Shown here: piece by piece, positions 1 to 10,762 of the stretch
Numbering within the stretch: position 1 is the first letter of the stretch
Layout of the letters: every line of letters starts with the position of its first letter
Assembly (NCBI GenBank): GCA_022695795.1
Contig: MU404195.1
Span: 1-64,000, forward strand
Length of the DNA: 64,000 nucleotides
From: Biscogniauxia marginata
Lineage: Eukaryota; Ascomycota; Sordariomycetes; Xylariales; Xylariaceae
Direction: 5' to 3'
The notes under the pieces: generated by a model
What the model was told of the DNA's origin: nothing
Seen by the model: the letters and a program-made list of their open reading frames with translations, nothing else
The model's database searches: none
Made by a program: the position numbers and the translations under genes

Positions 1-90
1 CCCCCCCCCCCACCCGCCCCCCCCCCCCCCCCCCGCCGCCCCCCCCCCCCCCCCCCCGCGCCCCCCCCCCCCCCCCCCCCCCCCGCCCGT
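1..90. repeat. C-rich homopolymer tract
   Basis: The first 90 bases are almost only C, broken by single G or A bases. This is not a telomere repeat (no TTAGGG/CCCTAA units). It may be a genuine low-complexity tract or a contig-end sequencing artefact; the window alone cannot decide. Confidence 0.9.
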
Positions 91-779
91 GCATTAAGGC
101 GGCGTCGGGTTTGTGATATGTAATATATGTAGGAAGCTACCTAGCTACGGGTGATTACCAAAATGTATATACTTAAAAGTGAAATTACTATACGCTACTT
201 TCCACTCATATATATCTATATTGATTTTTGCTGTCGGACGTTTAATAGTACGTTGTCAACATTGATTAAATATCTTTGAATACCTAGTAGATATGGATAA
301 GTTTACAATGTAGTCCTTGTGACTTGGAAATAAACTACTTGATCATTATCCAGTCGTGTCTTAGAATATGGCTACAAATCTGTAAATAATACAAGGAAGG
401 GAAAGATGGCTTAACCAATGTTTCAAATAGCCAACTCATCGTATTGTATCACGACTCGTTGATCATGATCACAAATTTAGGCACCTCCTTACAGACATAT
501 TTACACACATGTCTCTTTAGAAACAAAAGTCTTATGATGTTAGATATTGTTATTGCTCTTCATTTCTTCATGTCGAACCCTACACACACTATGGCACTAG
601 AGCTCTACATTTCCCATGTTACTTCTGCAACTGACCCATCATCAATCGATTGACAATCTGCTGTTATTTCCTCTCCCTTCTTCCCCTTATATTTAGCATG
701 TAAATTCTACTTGAGTTCGTTCATCTGGCGAATAAACCGACCGTTTGATCCATCTATTTATCTATCTATCCTGCCTACT
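91..779. other. AT-rich intergenic stretch
   Basis: About 690 bases, AT-rich, with no credible coding sequence. The one ATG frame (444-653) has no recognisable features. It contains the 3' flank of the minus-strand oxidoreductase gene. I see nothing else supportable here. Confidence 0.6.
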
Positions 780-1924
780 CTACTCGCGGTCATCGGGATG
801 GAAGACCAGGGCGCGGATCTCAATGCTCTCGCGGTTGGGGGCGTCGGCGGGGGTCTTGGGGTCCGAGAAGGCCGTGTGCGGGACGCGGCGGGCGCGCCCG
901 TCCGTCTTGCTGTCGAAGCACTTGATGAGGATGACCTCCTCGGGCGTGAGCCCGTACCGGTAGTACCAGCGGTGGGACGGAGAGTAGCGGACGGAGAAGG
1001 TCTCGCCCTTGCGGGTCGGGTAGATCAGGCCGATGGGCACGAGGTCCTCCTCGACGACCGAGTGCGCGTCGGCGATGGCGAGCGGGTCCCGCAGCACCGT
1101 CCGGATCGGCCGCCACACGTTGATGATCTGCACGCGGCCCTTGAGCAGCTCCGAGGCCTCCTCCGCGGGCAGGTGGTGCGGCACCCGCGACAGCGACGCG
1201 CTGTACGTCTGGTCGATGTGCACGCGCTGCACGGGGCCGCGCAGGTTGGCGGGTGCGGCCGCGCCGTTGTTGCCCCCGCGCTGGTCCTGCGGCTGCCGTC
1301 GCACCGTGTGGTCGAAGATGAAGATCTTGGACGCGCCGGTGCTTTAGGATCAGTTTGTCAGCCAGATCTTCTGCAAAACGGCATCTTTGACACAGTTGCT
1401 CCTCCTGTCTCCCTCCTTTTCTTTTTTCTTTTTTTTCTCTTTTTAATAATACGATGGCAAAACTAGGGTTTTATTCATAATTACGCTATCCGCCTCGCGC
1501 CGTCGTAACAAAAAGAAGAAGAAAAAAAGCCTCGGTTGAAAGGGTAAAGGGGGAGCGGCAAAGTGACTTACACATCCTTGAGCAGCTGCTCCGTCTCCGG
1601 GTAGTAGACGGCCTTGATGTGGTCGTCGTCGACGAAGTCCTTCTCCTGCGCTACGTGGCGGTGTATCTGGAATCCATTCCCGTCGAGCGTGAACTCAGAC
1701 TCCCTGCCCGAGATGTCCGTGATGTGGGCAGGTTGCGGATCGACGGGCCGGATGTATGTCTCGGGTCGGTCGGTGTATGTAGGCGCCGGCGGCGAGCCGT
1801 CCTCGTTGTCCTTGAAGTAGTTCAGCACCGTGTCGACGTCGTGCCGGGGAGTCGACTCGGCCTCGACGCTTTCAGGGAAGTAGGCCGGGACGGTCTTGGG
1901 TAGTTGGACGTCGGGGGCAGCCAT
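780..1924 (-). CDS. CmcJ/AsaB-like oxidoreductase (GA4 desaturase family), two exons
   Basis: Two exons (1924-1572 and 1341-780) join across a 230-base intron with donor GTAAGT and acceptor AAAG. The phase closes exactly and gives 304 residues plus stop. The join produces TGASKIFIFDHTVRR, the strongly conserved centre of the fungal CmcJ-like family, which includes the cephamycin 7-methoxylase subunit CmcJ and the Aspergillus protein AsaB. Further family marks are the VHIDQTY segment just after the join, NVWRP in the middle and a C-terminal IEIRALVFHPD. Members are thought to be Fe(II)/2-oxoglutarate-type hydroxylases or desaturases and are common in secondary-metabolite loci. The start ATG lies in a good context and no upstream in-frame ATG competes. 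The substrate is unknown. The gene lies 9 kb from the PKS, beyond a permease and a glucosidase, so membership of the cluster is uncertain. Confidence 0.85.
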
Positions 1925-1989
1925 GGTTGTTCTGATAATGTTTATAAAAGTAGGTTGTTGTTGACTTTCAGTGTGGGGGAGTTGTTATA

Positions 1990-2172
1990 CTATACTGATG
2001 ATGAGGCCTCTGCAACGGATGCTGTAGAGATATCTTCATCGACCTCTATATATATATCCTCAAAGTCTCCGAGCTTACTGATCCATGAGCTCATATTCTT
2101 GATGACGGTTACCCCAGAAAGGACAAGCCCCGCAAGCACGCCATCGCGGTGCTTGGGTTGCAAAAACGCCAT
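1990..2172 (-). CDS. doubtful small ORF, 60 residues
   Basis: An ATG-started frame with a hydrophobic stretch near residues 11-22 and an acidic C-terminal half. It sits directly upstream of the CmcJ-like gene on the same strand. I recognise no family and see no splice partner. It may be an upstream exon, a small protein or chance. Confidence 0.15.
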   Translation of the reverse strand: MAFLQPKHRDGVLAGLVLSGVTVIKNMSSWISKLGDFEDIYIEVDEDISTASVAEASSSV

Positions 2173-2439
2173 GTAGACCTATAAAGGAACGCTATTCGTC
2201 CGAGTCTATCTATCTGTATGTACGATCAGTCTTTGCCGCAATTCGAGCTCGGACTGATTAGAAATCGTCCCATTTGTAATCTATCTATCCGCGCCCACAC
2301 GGGTTGGGGGGTTGGAACAAACATAACCCAACGGCTACCACCCAATCTTAGCTATTCTATTTACCTTTGCTCTATGGGAACTAGATGGAGGTTGCGCCAT
2401 CACGTCGGACAATTGCGTCCGCATTAGCGTCGAAGGCTA
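2173..2439. other. short intergenic region
   Basis: Downstream flank of the amino-acid permease. No gene or RNA signal recognised. Confidence 0.5.
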
Positions 2440-4231
2440 TTAATCGGTCTTTGACACGCGTGTAAGCACGGTGATCGTAGTCCCATCGTCCAACACATCC
2501 TCCTTCTCCTGCAGCCTATATCCGCCAAGCCGAGGCAGGATTACGGTCCACACCAGCCAGTATAGAAAGCCAAATACCATTCTACGCATTTGTCAGCTCT
2601 AATGATTAACAATACAATGGCACCACTTCTTCTAAACTGTATCATGTGTCTATGCGGATGTGAGCACTTACATCCCTACGCCAACGATGGCGTAAGTCGC
2701 GTAAAATAAGCCCCCGGGTTTAGGATCTGTCGGAGGGAAAAACGGCGCTGCGATTAGGCCGATGCATAGAATGAGACGGAAGATGACGGCTGGGATCCAA
2801 GCTTTGAAGGGACGCTTTAGATCTGGGCGCTTATACCGGAGCCATATCAGACCCGCCGTGACAGCGAGTGCGTAGAATTGTCCCGGATAGCCTTCCACCT
2901 CGAGGATGAAGGAGTATACCTCGCCTGAGGGTGGAAGAGTGATTACCAATACGGAGGGGATGTAATGTACAATTAGACCGCCCATAGGCGCATTGAAAGG
3001 TTTCGAAGACGAGAGAAGGCGCGAGAACGGGAGGAAACCCGCTCGAGCGATCTCCTGGTTGAGACGTGCCTGAATAGGGCGTTGGAATCTTACAGGATAT
3101 CACACACAGAGATAGTCGTTGAGAACTTACTAGTGCAAATGTAACAACCATCACGTTCCCTGCCGCCGAGAGGGCGACGGCGAGAGGTAGTATTCTCCTG
3201 CCTATGTGTACACCGAATACGCGCTCGAAAAAAAGGGCCGAGATGAGCTGGCCGCTCTGTTTGATTTCCTCCACCGGCACGACGGCAAGGTATGCCAGGT
3301 TCGCAAGGAGGTATAACAGGCAGGCCGTGACCAACGCCGTAATAGAAACGGACTTGAGGGTCCTAACGGGATCTTTGACCTCGTTGAGGACGTTGTTGAG
3401 ATTGGTCAGGCCCGCGTACGAGTAGAACACTTTGAACAGCGACGTCGCCAGGGTTCCGAAATTCCAGTCGCTGTCGTCCCACAACCCTTCCCAAGCCCGC
3501 ATAGCCGGCGACGGCTCGTCATCGGAGACCTGAGATGGCTGGAATATCACGACGTATAGCGCGGCGAGCACCATGAACAAGACTAGAGCGACTTTGATCC
3601 AGCCCAGGAAGTTTTGGATCCGGATTCCGGCCTTGTACCAGCACCCGTGTATGATCGTGATGACGGTAAGCAAGCCCACGGCGAGGGTCTTCTTGGAGAG
3701 ATCGTACGCCTCGGCGTCAAACGCAAAGTGTACATACTGGCTGAAGATGATGCAGTTGCTCGCCGTGAAGCCCAGCAGCACGGCCTGGGTGGCGATCATA
3801 GTAGACGCCAAGAACCGAGGCCGCGGGTACGTGAACTCGAGGTAAACCTTTTCGCCTCCGGACCGAGGGAGCATGCAGCCGTATTCGAGCGAAACGGCCA
3901 GGCCGCAAGCCACTACTACCGCGCCCAACACCCAGAGGGAAAGTGAGAGCCCGATGCTGCCGACCGACTGCAGTATCACGCCCGGCACCGCGAAGATGCC
4001 GCTGCCGATGACCCGGGATATCGCGATGATGTACGCGCTCTTCCAGTCGATGTTCCGACCGAGAACCGAATCCTCCGGTATCACGTCGTCCTCGAGGCGG
4101 CCGTGGTCCGGCTGGGGTGGGTCGCCGCTTTCGTCCGCCGTGCTGCTCCAGGTCGGGGGCTCCTGAATAGAAGCAAGATCCGGAGTAGCGGGCGCCAGCA
4201 AGGGGCGCTCCTCTTCGGATGAGCCGGCCAT
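2440..4231 (-). CDS. amino-acid permease, LAT/MUP1-like (APC superfamily), three exons
   Basis: Exons 4231-3131, 3069-2672 and 2581-2440 join in frame (donors GTAAGT twice, acceptors TTCAG and CGTAG) and give 546 residues. A hydrophilic acidic N-terminus of about 60 residues precedes roughly twelve membrane segments. The first helix carries GSGIFAVPG (residues 76-84), the substrate-binding loop of the APC fold. The second exon begins ARLNQEIARAGFLPFS, typical of the L-amino-acid transporter/methionine permease group in fungi. The last exon has the WxVW helix end and a short polar tail. It should be a plasma-membrane importer of neutral amino acids, possibly methionine. The direction of transport and substrate are inferred from the family. 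It is tandem with the CmcJ-like gene but separated by about 0.5 kb with its own promoter. Confidence 0.9.
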
Positions 4232-4978
4232 TATTTTATCGATTTAGGCAGAACGAAACTACCGTACTTTGTCTATTTTATTATCGATGGACTCCTAACT
4301 TTCTTGTATTACCATTTGGTCGTCTAGTCGCCTGTAAGTGTCGCTCGATGATAACTAGATAGTTTGGCTCGGTCGAAACGGATCGGGACGACGGGTGAAT
4401 ATTCGACTGCACCCTGTGGCATATCTAGATAGGGAAAAAAAGTATCTACCAAAAGAGCCGAAATCTTATATCTGGCTGAGCGGCCTTCGACAGCCATGTT
4501 TCGCCGTTGTGTCATGTCCCCTTGGATAGGTCATGTTAGCCCCCCCTGCTGATCCGGACTGGCTGGGCGAAGGGTGTCGCACGCAATATCTCACAATGCT
4601 TGCACCACGGGGCCTGAGCCAATCCTACAGTAATCCCGTCCATTCATATCAGCCGCGCATCGCGTTAAGGTTAAAACCGCTGTTATCTGTAGGCACTTAC
4701 AGTCTTGCCGATCTCGAATAATTATTAAGCAGATAGCTATTATTGGTATTATTCCCGTACCGCTTTAAGCAAGCATCTTCTCTTCTTATTCGTCAGCCAC
4801 GGGGGGTAGTTATTTTCCTCAAAGGGGGTCTTATTGGTTTTCAATTCCAAGGCGTGATTCTACGTATAATTACTTTATATCATGGTCAGATGATTATGAA
4901 TGAAATAGTAAACAATATCATTAAATTGATCATTAAATTTCATACCAATCGTCCTGTTTTCCCCTTATCTCGTAATGC
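4232..4978. other. intergenic region between permease and beta-glucosidase
   Basis: About 750 bases holding the permease promoter and the 3' flank of the glucosidase. Short frames here have no family features. An AT-rich stretch near 4720-4960 probably belongs to the glucosidase 3' end. Confidence 0.6.
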
Positions 4979-7501
4979 CTACACCGCCACTGGCGTTATC
5001 TTCCCGAAAAGCTTCAAATCTCGACTGCTAAATCCAACGCTGAGTGTGAACTCGCCCGCCGGAATTAGCCACTGCTGAGACACGATGTCCCAGTAGCTCA
5101 GGTCCCGGCGCATCAGCTCGAAGCCAACCGTTTGGCTCTCGCCGGGAGCGAGGAAGGGTTTGCCGAAGCCGCGCAGCTGTCTGGGTGGCGTACCCTTCGG
5201 CGTCGTGTCCTCGGGGAAGCTGACATACAGCTGCGGGACCGTCGCGCCGTCGACATCGCCGGTGTTGGTCACGGATACAGTGACGTTGTAAAGTGTTTCC
5301 CAGAGCGCCGGGTTGCCACCTGGGAGGATGGGCAGGTCCTCCGGCTCCGACGTAATATCAGTGGCAAGAGCTTCGCTGGCCAAGTCGGCGATTTCGAATG
5401 TTGTGTACGATAGGCCGAACCCGAATTCGTATCTCACGGAAATGTTGTGCGCATCGAAGTAGCGGTAGTCGATCTCCAGCTTCTCGTCAAACCAGCTCTG
5501 CCAGTCATCGATACCGGTTGTGTTGACGGCGGTCGTAGGCGGGGCATTGTAGTCGGTGCCATTAAGCGCGATTGTGTATGGTAGCCTACCCGAGGGATTG
5601 ACATCGCCGTACAATACGTCGACGATGGAATTACCGCTCTCCTGACCGGGATAGTGCGCGGCTAGGATCGCTGTCACGTTGGGATGATCAGCGAATGGGA
5701 GGACGTTGATGCCAGATGAGTGGGTGACGACAATTGTGTTGTTGCACGATTTAGCAACGGATTCGACAACATCGTTGCCATCCCAGTCCAATTCTAAATG
5801 TCCGCGGTCTGCACCTTCTTCGGCCCAGGTCTTGAGGAAAACGAGGCAAACATCAGGAGTCTTAGGGATCCAGAGATCTGTGACATTTGTGGTTGTAAGC
5901 AAGGTGTTGTTGAGCCAGTACTGGACGAGAGCGTCGTCCTGGGCTGCGCGAGTCTTGATAGCCTCAAGTGGTGTAACGAGATAAGTTAGGCGACCCGTGC
6001 CAGATCCACCTCCTGCTGAGAGAGTGCCGTATTCGAAGTCAACCTGGTTCAGGAAGCCTTGCGTATCCTCGCCAGCATCATTTCCGAAGACAGCTATAGA
6101 CTTAGGCGCTTTCAGTGGCAGGGCGTTATTCTCATTCTTCAGAAGAATAGTGGCAGCAGCTCCGTGTCGGCGGATCAATGCACCATGATCTCCACGGACA
6201 TCGCGGCTCTGTTCGCCGGTTAGGTTGAACTCCCGTAACCAGGTGCTCCGTGGTGAAAAGGTATTCAGGTCTGCACCAGATGGGTCGATTGTCGGGAAGT
6301 CCTTATCCTGACCCAGGAAGTAGTACGGAGTCAAGATTCTGATAATCATATCGTCCACGCGGGACACATCAATAGTGCCGTTATTGACAGCCGCTGTGAC
6401 GTTACCTCCGAAAAAGGAGCCAGCAGCAAATTCCAGGCCGTACGCCCCAATCCCGCCAGGCATGTCCATATCGAGGCCGTTCTCGATTGAGGCGACGCCA
6501 GAGTGGGTGGCACCCCAGTCGGACATGACATAGCCTTGGAAGCCTAACTCAGTCTTTAGAAGACCATTGAGAGCCTTTGAGTTCGCGCAACTGTACGATC
6601 CGTTCAATCGCTGGTAAGCGCACATGAAACTTGCGGCCTTGGCATAAGCTGCATTGGCGAAGGGCCAGAGGTAAAGCTCGTGCATGGTCCTGTCGTCTAA
6701 GTTGGCAGAGACGGCCTCTTGGTCCACTTCTCCCAAGGTGCCATTCTCAACAAATGAAGGATTGCGTTGTGTTTCCTGTTCATTACCGACGTAGTGCTTC
6801 GCAGTGGCCTGAACACCGGCGTCTTGGATGCCATTAATGGTGTCCTGCATCGCAATACCCGTCAGATAAGGGTCGGGCGAGAACCCCTCCCAGTTTCGTC
6901 CGGAGTAAGCAGATCGGCCGAGGGGGCCGGCAACTGGCCCGAGAAGGACGTGTGCGCCCTTCGCTTTAAATTCCTCACCCAAAGCGTAACCCCTCTCATA
7001 CAAAAGGCTACGGTCCCAGGTGCTCGCCGCTGTGACTCCGGCTTCAAAGACACTTGCATAATCTGCTACTCGGATGGACAATGGGCCATCCTGAAGGCAG
7101 AGACCCGGGAATCCTACACGTGGGATGGCGATGATATTACCCACACATGGTCCTGGTGTGCCAGTAACCAGGCCTGATTTCTCTTCCAATGTCAATTGGG
7201 CGACGAAATCTTTGGCCTTGGCTAATGCCTCCTCCCAACCCCCAACACCAGTGGCGTTTGCTAGAGTAGGCAGACATGTTAGCATCCTCTTTCATGTAAG
7301 TTTTGGAGATACTTGAATAGATTAGGACTTACGTGAGGGCAACACAGCTGGGGAGTGGCCATATCCCCCAAGAATGGTTGTGTTCAATGGTTGGACATAG
7401 CTGAAGGAATCCTCACTACGCCCGCCTGAGCCGAAGTCCTGGGCAGTTGCAAAGGATGTGAGCAGCAAGCTCGACAACAACCGAGATATAACTGGAGCCA
7501 T
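4979..7501 (-). CDS. secreted beta-glucosidase, glycoside hydrolase family 3, two exons
   Basis: Exon 1 (7501-7333) and exon 2 (7260-4979) join in phase (donor GTAAGT, acceptor CTCTAG) to give 816 residues. The ATG at 7501 opens a signal peptide (MAPVISRLL followed by a hydrophobic run ending near ATAQ). The longer frame starting at 7543 has no ATG and would read through a poly-G tract, so it is rejected. GH3 marks: KHYVGNEQE, the HELYLWPF segment, and the nucleophile Asp at about residue 304 in YVMSDWGATHSG. The (alpha/beta)6 sandwich domain follows, and a C-terminal fibronectin-III-like domain ends in a beta-strand-rich tail. No PA14 insert is visible. Length and N-terminus match extracellular Aspergillus beta-glucosidases of the BglG/BglL type. 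Likely role: release of glucose from cellobiose or from glycosides outside the cell. Many NxT/NxS sites fit secretion. Confidence 0.93.
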
Positions 7502-9462
7502 GGTGTTTGACAGATGGCGTGGGGGGGGGGGGGGGGTAGCCACGAAAATTTCCCCGAAAGCATTGCATCGTCACTCTATTTATGTCTTTTCTACTTCTTC
7601 GAGAACCGAACAGTGTCCACTAACGGGTGGAGATCGACCTTCAAGGATCTGGAGATATTCGAATGATACCCGGGCTCACGATATGACGTGACCACACCGC
7701 CGGCTGAGCCTCGGGATATTGAATGAATCTCATAAGTTCGATCTAGAAGCCGAACCATGATAGTAAACAGATGATGAACGATCAAGTTTTGCAGGGCCCC
7801 AAATCTTGGGTTACTCTAAGACACAAGAAGATGTTGAGCCGTCAATATTCTAATTCCCGGGCCACCGTACCCATGCCTCATGTTCCGTCCGATGGTATTG
7901 TGGGGTACCGCAACATGGGTTAAAGTGGAAATACTCGTGAATAACATCACGAGGTGTGCAAACCCGATTTGAGAATATCAACACGGGTTTCCTACGCGCG
8001 TCATTTTGCCGGTTGATCTGTTAGGCCGTTATTAACTCGTAAAGTCGATCGATCAGCAACTATCCTTGAAGGCCATATCGGAATAACCAATTCAAGTAAA
8101 TAGAGGGTATCATCAACACGGCAAACAGAGACGTGATGTATTCCCTGAGATTTTGTCAATTCCAGTTAAGGAAACCTGGAACGGCAAACGGGAGAGACGA
8201 CGAAAAGAAACTGGTGTCAATAAGACCAATTTAGGAGATTTCTTGGTTTGGATGACTGCTCATAAACTCCCCGCCTCGTCCCCGCATTATTTCCCATATT
8301 TCCCCATTTCCCCCCAGCTGACTTGGATGTAAGGTCGTAGACATTCCCGGTCTTGCCGGGGTCAAGGATTCCACTTTACCGGTGTTTTGCCGTCGGGAAG
8401 TGATAATTAGTTTTGTTTCTCTAGCCCCGACGAACCAAGTGACGTTTAGTTTGACAGTTTGGGTTCCTGGACCCAGTTTCTGGGGATTAAGTCGTGGGGG
8501 AACAAGCAGGTGGAGAGGCTATCATGATGTTTTTCGCGTGAGTAATCGGCCCTGTTTTCTTGGCACCACCTAGACAGACCACGACCACGATACATACGTC
8601 AGTTGAGCCATGAGACCATTGCATTCTCCTCGTTCACTCTAACTGTCATCGTCGGCCGCTGGGCAAAGAGCAGCCTACTATAGCCTACGCGTCAAGCCAA
8701 CATAGTCCATGGTGAGTGATATAGCAAAACCTGCTAATCGGCCCGTCCAGGTAACACGATCGCCGCGCCCCGAGGCATTTACAGCCACAGGTTATTAATG
8801 AGTTAAGTTAGCTATCGTGTAATAACAAGCAGGTGATAGTGGTTCTCCCCTACCTATATACCTAACTTTTAGTGTATCCTAAATTGTAAATTTCGGGATT
8901 TGATGCAAAAACCGCTTGGACTTTCCTATCTACAATGGGGGGAAAGAAAGTGAAAACTAACACACACATGTAGAGGGAGGCGGGCTTCAATATTGATGTT
9001 TTGATGTTGTTGAACTATAGTAGACTAGGAATATTGGAGGTTAGTATACTGGGACACCGTCAAAGCGCGGTACTTGGATAGCGAAGACTATGCGTAGGTA
9101 TGTATGTATCAATGTGGTCAGTCAAAGCTCCGAGTTTCGTCCAATAACAAGTGTTCTGTCAACAAGGTTTAATGCTTTCCAAGCTAAAGTACTTAAAGAC
9201 ATGCTTTGCATAACTTAATCTGGCTAAAACTTACGAGATCCAAACATCTGCCCTCGGTTTACCCCTGGTCTGTATTTTTTGATCCATCCCCAAGATTGTA
9301 TTACGAGACGAAAAGTACTTTTCGCATTGCCAACCCAATGACTCCAATGCTATTTCCCCTCACCTCCCCTCTTGCCCACCCTTGCCTGTGTGGGCTCTTC
9401 TCGTGAAGCCGGGGAAAGCCGTGGGACGTGGTGTTCTTCCCGAAGAGCCGTAATGTGGGGAT
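7502..9462. other. gene-free stretch with beta-glucosidase promoter
   Basis: Nearly 2 kb without a credible gene. It holds the glucosidase promoter, including a 16-base poly-G run at 7521-7536 close to its start codon. Between 7700 and 9360 I see only short broken frames. Confidence 0.6.
7521..7536. repeat. poly-G run in the 5' leader of the beta-glucosidase
   Basis: Sixteen consecutive G on the plus strand (C on the sense strand of the gene), 20 bases upstream of the start codon. Such runs are prone to length error in sequencing and to slippage in the genome. Confidence 0.85.
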
Positions 9463-9843
9463 TCAGTCGGAGGAACCCCGACGCTCCTGCGTGTCCAGAT
9501 ATTTCTCGACAGCTTTGGCGATTTCCTCCAATTTTTGGTTCGGTGACAACTGTGCGTGAATTTTCGACTGGGCCTCAGAATTGACCTTACTGTCCGCAGG
9601 AATCTGCATGAGACTGCAGTCCTGCCAGGACTTTTTGGTGCATCTTTCGCAAGGGACTCCGTAGCGCTCAGCCACACACCTAAGATGAGCGGCACGACAT
9701 GCCAAACAGCTTCTAACTTTCTTCTTCCCTCCCCTGCGTATTCTAGTCTTGGTCACAGCGGACTTTCGTGGCTTGGATAGGACTAGGGGTCGGCGCTTCT
9801 TTGTATTACTGTCTGAAGGAGATGGCTTCTCGCTAGAGATCAT
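9463..9843 (-). CDS. short Zn2Cys6 DNA-binding protein
   Basis: From the ATG at 9843 the frame gives 126 residues (the longer frame begins at TTG). It holds a complete Zn(II)2Cys6 cluster at residues 46, 49, 56, 65, 68 and 76, spacing CX2CX6CX8CX2CX7C, with a basic stretch (KTRIRRGGKKKVR) just before it. Known fungal Zn2Cys6 factors are usually 400-900 residues with a fungal-specific middle domain; here only about 50 residues follow, weakly helical (LEEIAKAVEKYLD). It could be a complete mini-regulator, the N-terminal exon of a longer gene that I cannot extend, or a truncated regulator. Position beside the transporter and PKS suggests a pathway regulator. An exon further upstream is possible because the first 20 residues are low in features. 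Confidence 0.65.
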   Translation of the reverse strand: MISSEKPSPSDSNTKKRRPLVLSKPRKSAVTKTRIRRGGKKKVRSCLACRAAHLRCVAERYGVPCERCTKKSWQDCSLMQIPADSKVNSEAQSKIHAQLSPNQKLEEIAKAVEKYLDTQERRGSSD

Positions 9844-10762
9844 GGCTATAGGCCGCACGTACAAGCCAATCGTGATACCTGAGAGTTTCCTGATCCCCTT
9901 CAGCTTAGCCAATAGAGATGACGACTAGCCTGAAAAGGGACACAATCTCATATGAATAGATACGATGCAAGTTCAACTTGATATCGGAAGGGGGAGAAGG
10001 CTGGTTGAAATATTGACTGATACCACAGTTCATAATCTAGATAATCAGAAACTCACTACCATATTATAGGACTGATTACGGCTATAAAGAGCTTTGAAGA
10101 GCTATTGTTACTATTGAGAAGCAATCCTTCTACAACAAGGCTTCATAGTATACATACACTCGCAGTTTTGGAGAGGTTCAAGGCATCTCTAAGCGTTCTT
10201 TCCCGTATACAAACGAGCTGGAGGCTAAAGGGAACAATGGATAATTTAAAGCTGGTCCTTTTCAACTTTAAGGTGACAAAGAATAAGAACAATGCAAAGT
10301 AGGATAATGAAGTAAAGTAGAAAAAGATGAAGGAACTTGGAATGCGAATGAAAATAAAGCCTTGATAAATTTAACGTGAAAATCTGGACGGCAGTCAATT
10401 AAGAGTAAATAGACCGCCCTAAATTATACGGATAGCTTTAAATTGTAGTAATACATCACGATAATATTCGAGATATGATTGTATAATAGGGCTATAGAAA
10501 CTGATGAAAGTCTTGAACCTCCTACGCACTGAACAAGTTGCGTAAACTATGTATAAGGTTCATTAAGGACTGATAATATTGAAAACACAACCCATTAATC
10601 CTTTTAAGGCTCGAAATTTGATAATTAAGAAGACATACAAATTTCCATAAGACCTAAGTTTTGCTATCCATATTTACAACTAAAGTATCACCAATAAATC
10701 AAAGCCCATCTGATACCTGTAAGGTATTAGAGACCAAATGAAACACAATTGTTACGTTAGAC
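9844..10762. other. AT-rich intergenic region
   Basis: About 920 bases between the Zn2Cys6 ORF and the transporter. The base composition is more AT-rich than the neighbours. A 65-codon plus-strand frame at 10105-10302 has no family features. I see no gene. Confidence 0.55.

Noticed and set aside
1..90. Telomere
   Set aside because: No TTAGGG/CCCTAA units; the tract is plain C with rare breaks.
711..1466. Long plus-strand frame of 251 codons over the CmcJ-like gene
   Set aside because: It is the antisense shadow of the oxidoreductase exons; its high GC third positions reflect the other strand.
7322..7543. Longer glucosidase N-terminus with a proline run
   Set aside because: The frame begins with GTG, not ATG, and reads through the poly-G tract; the ATG at 7501 opens a good signal peptide.
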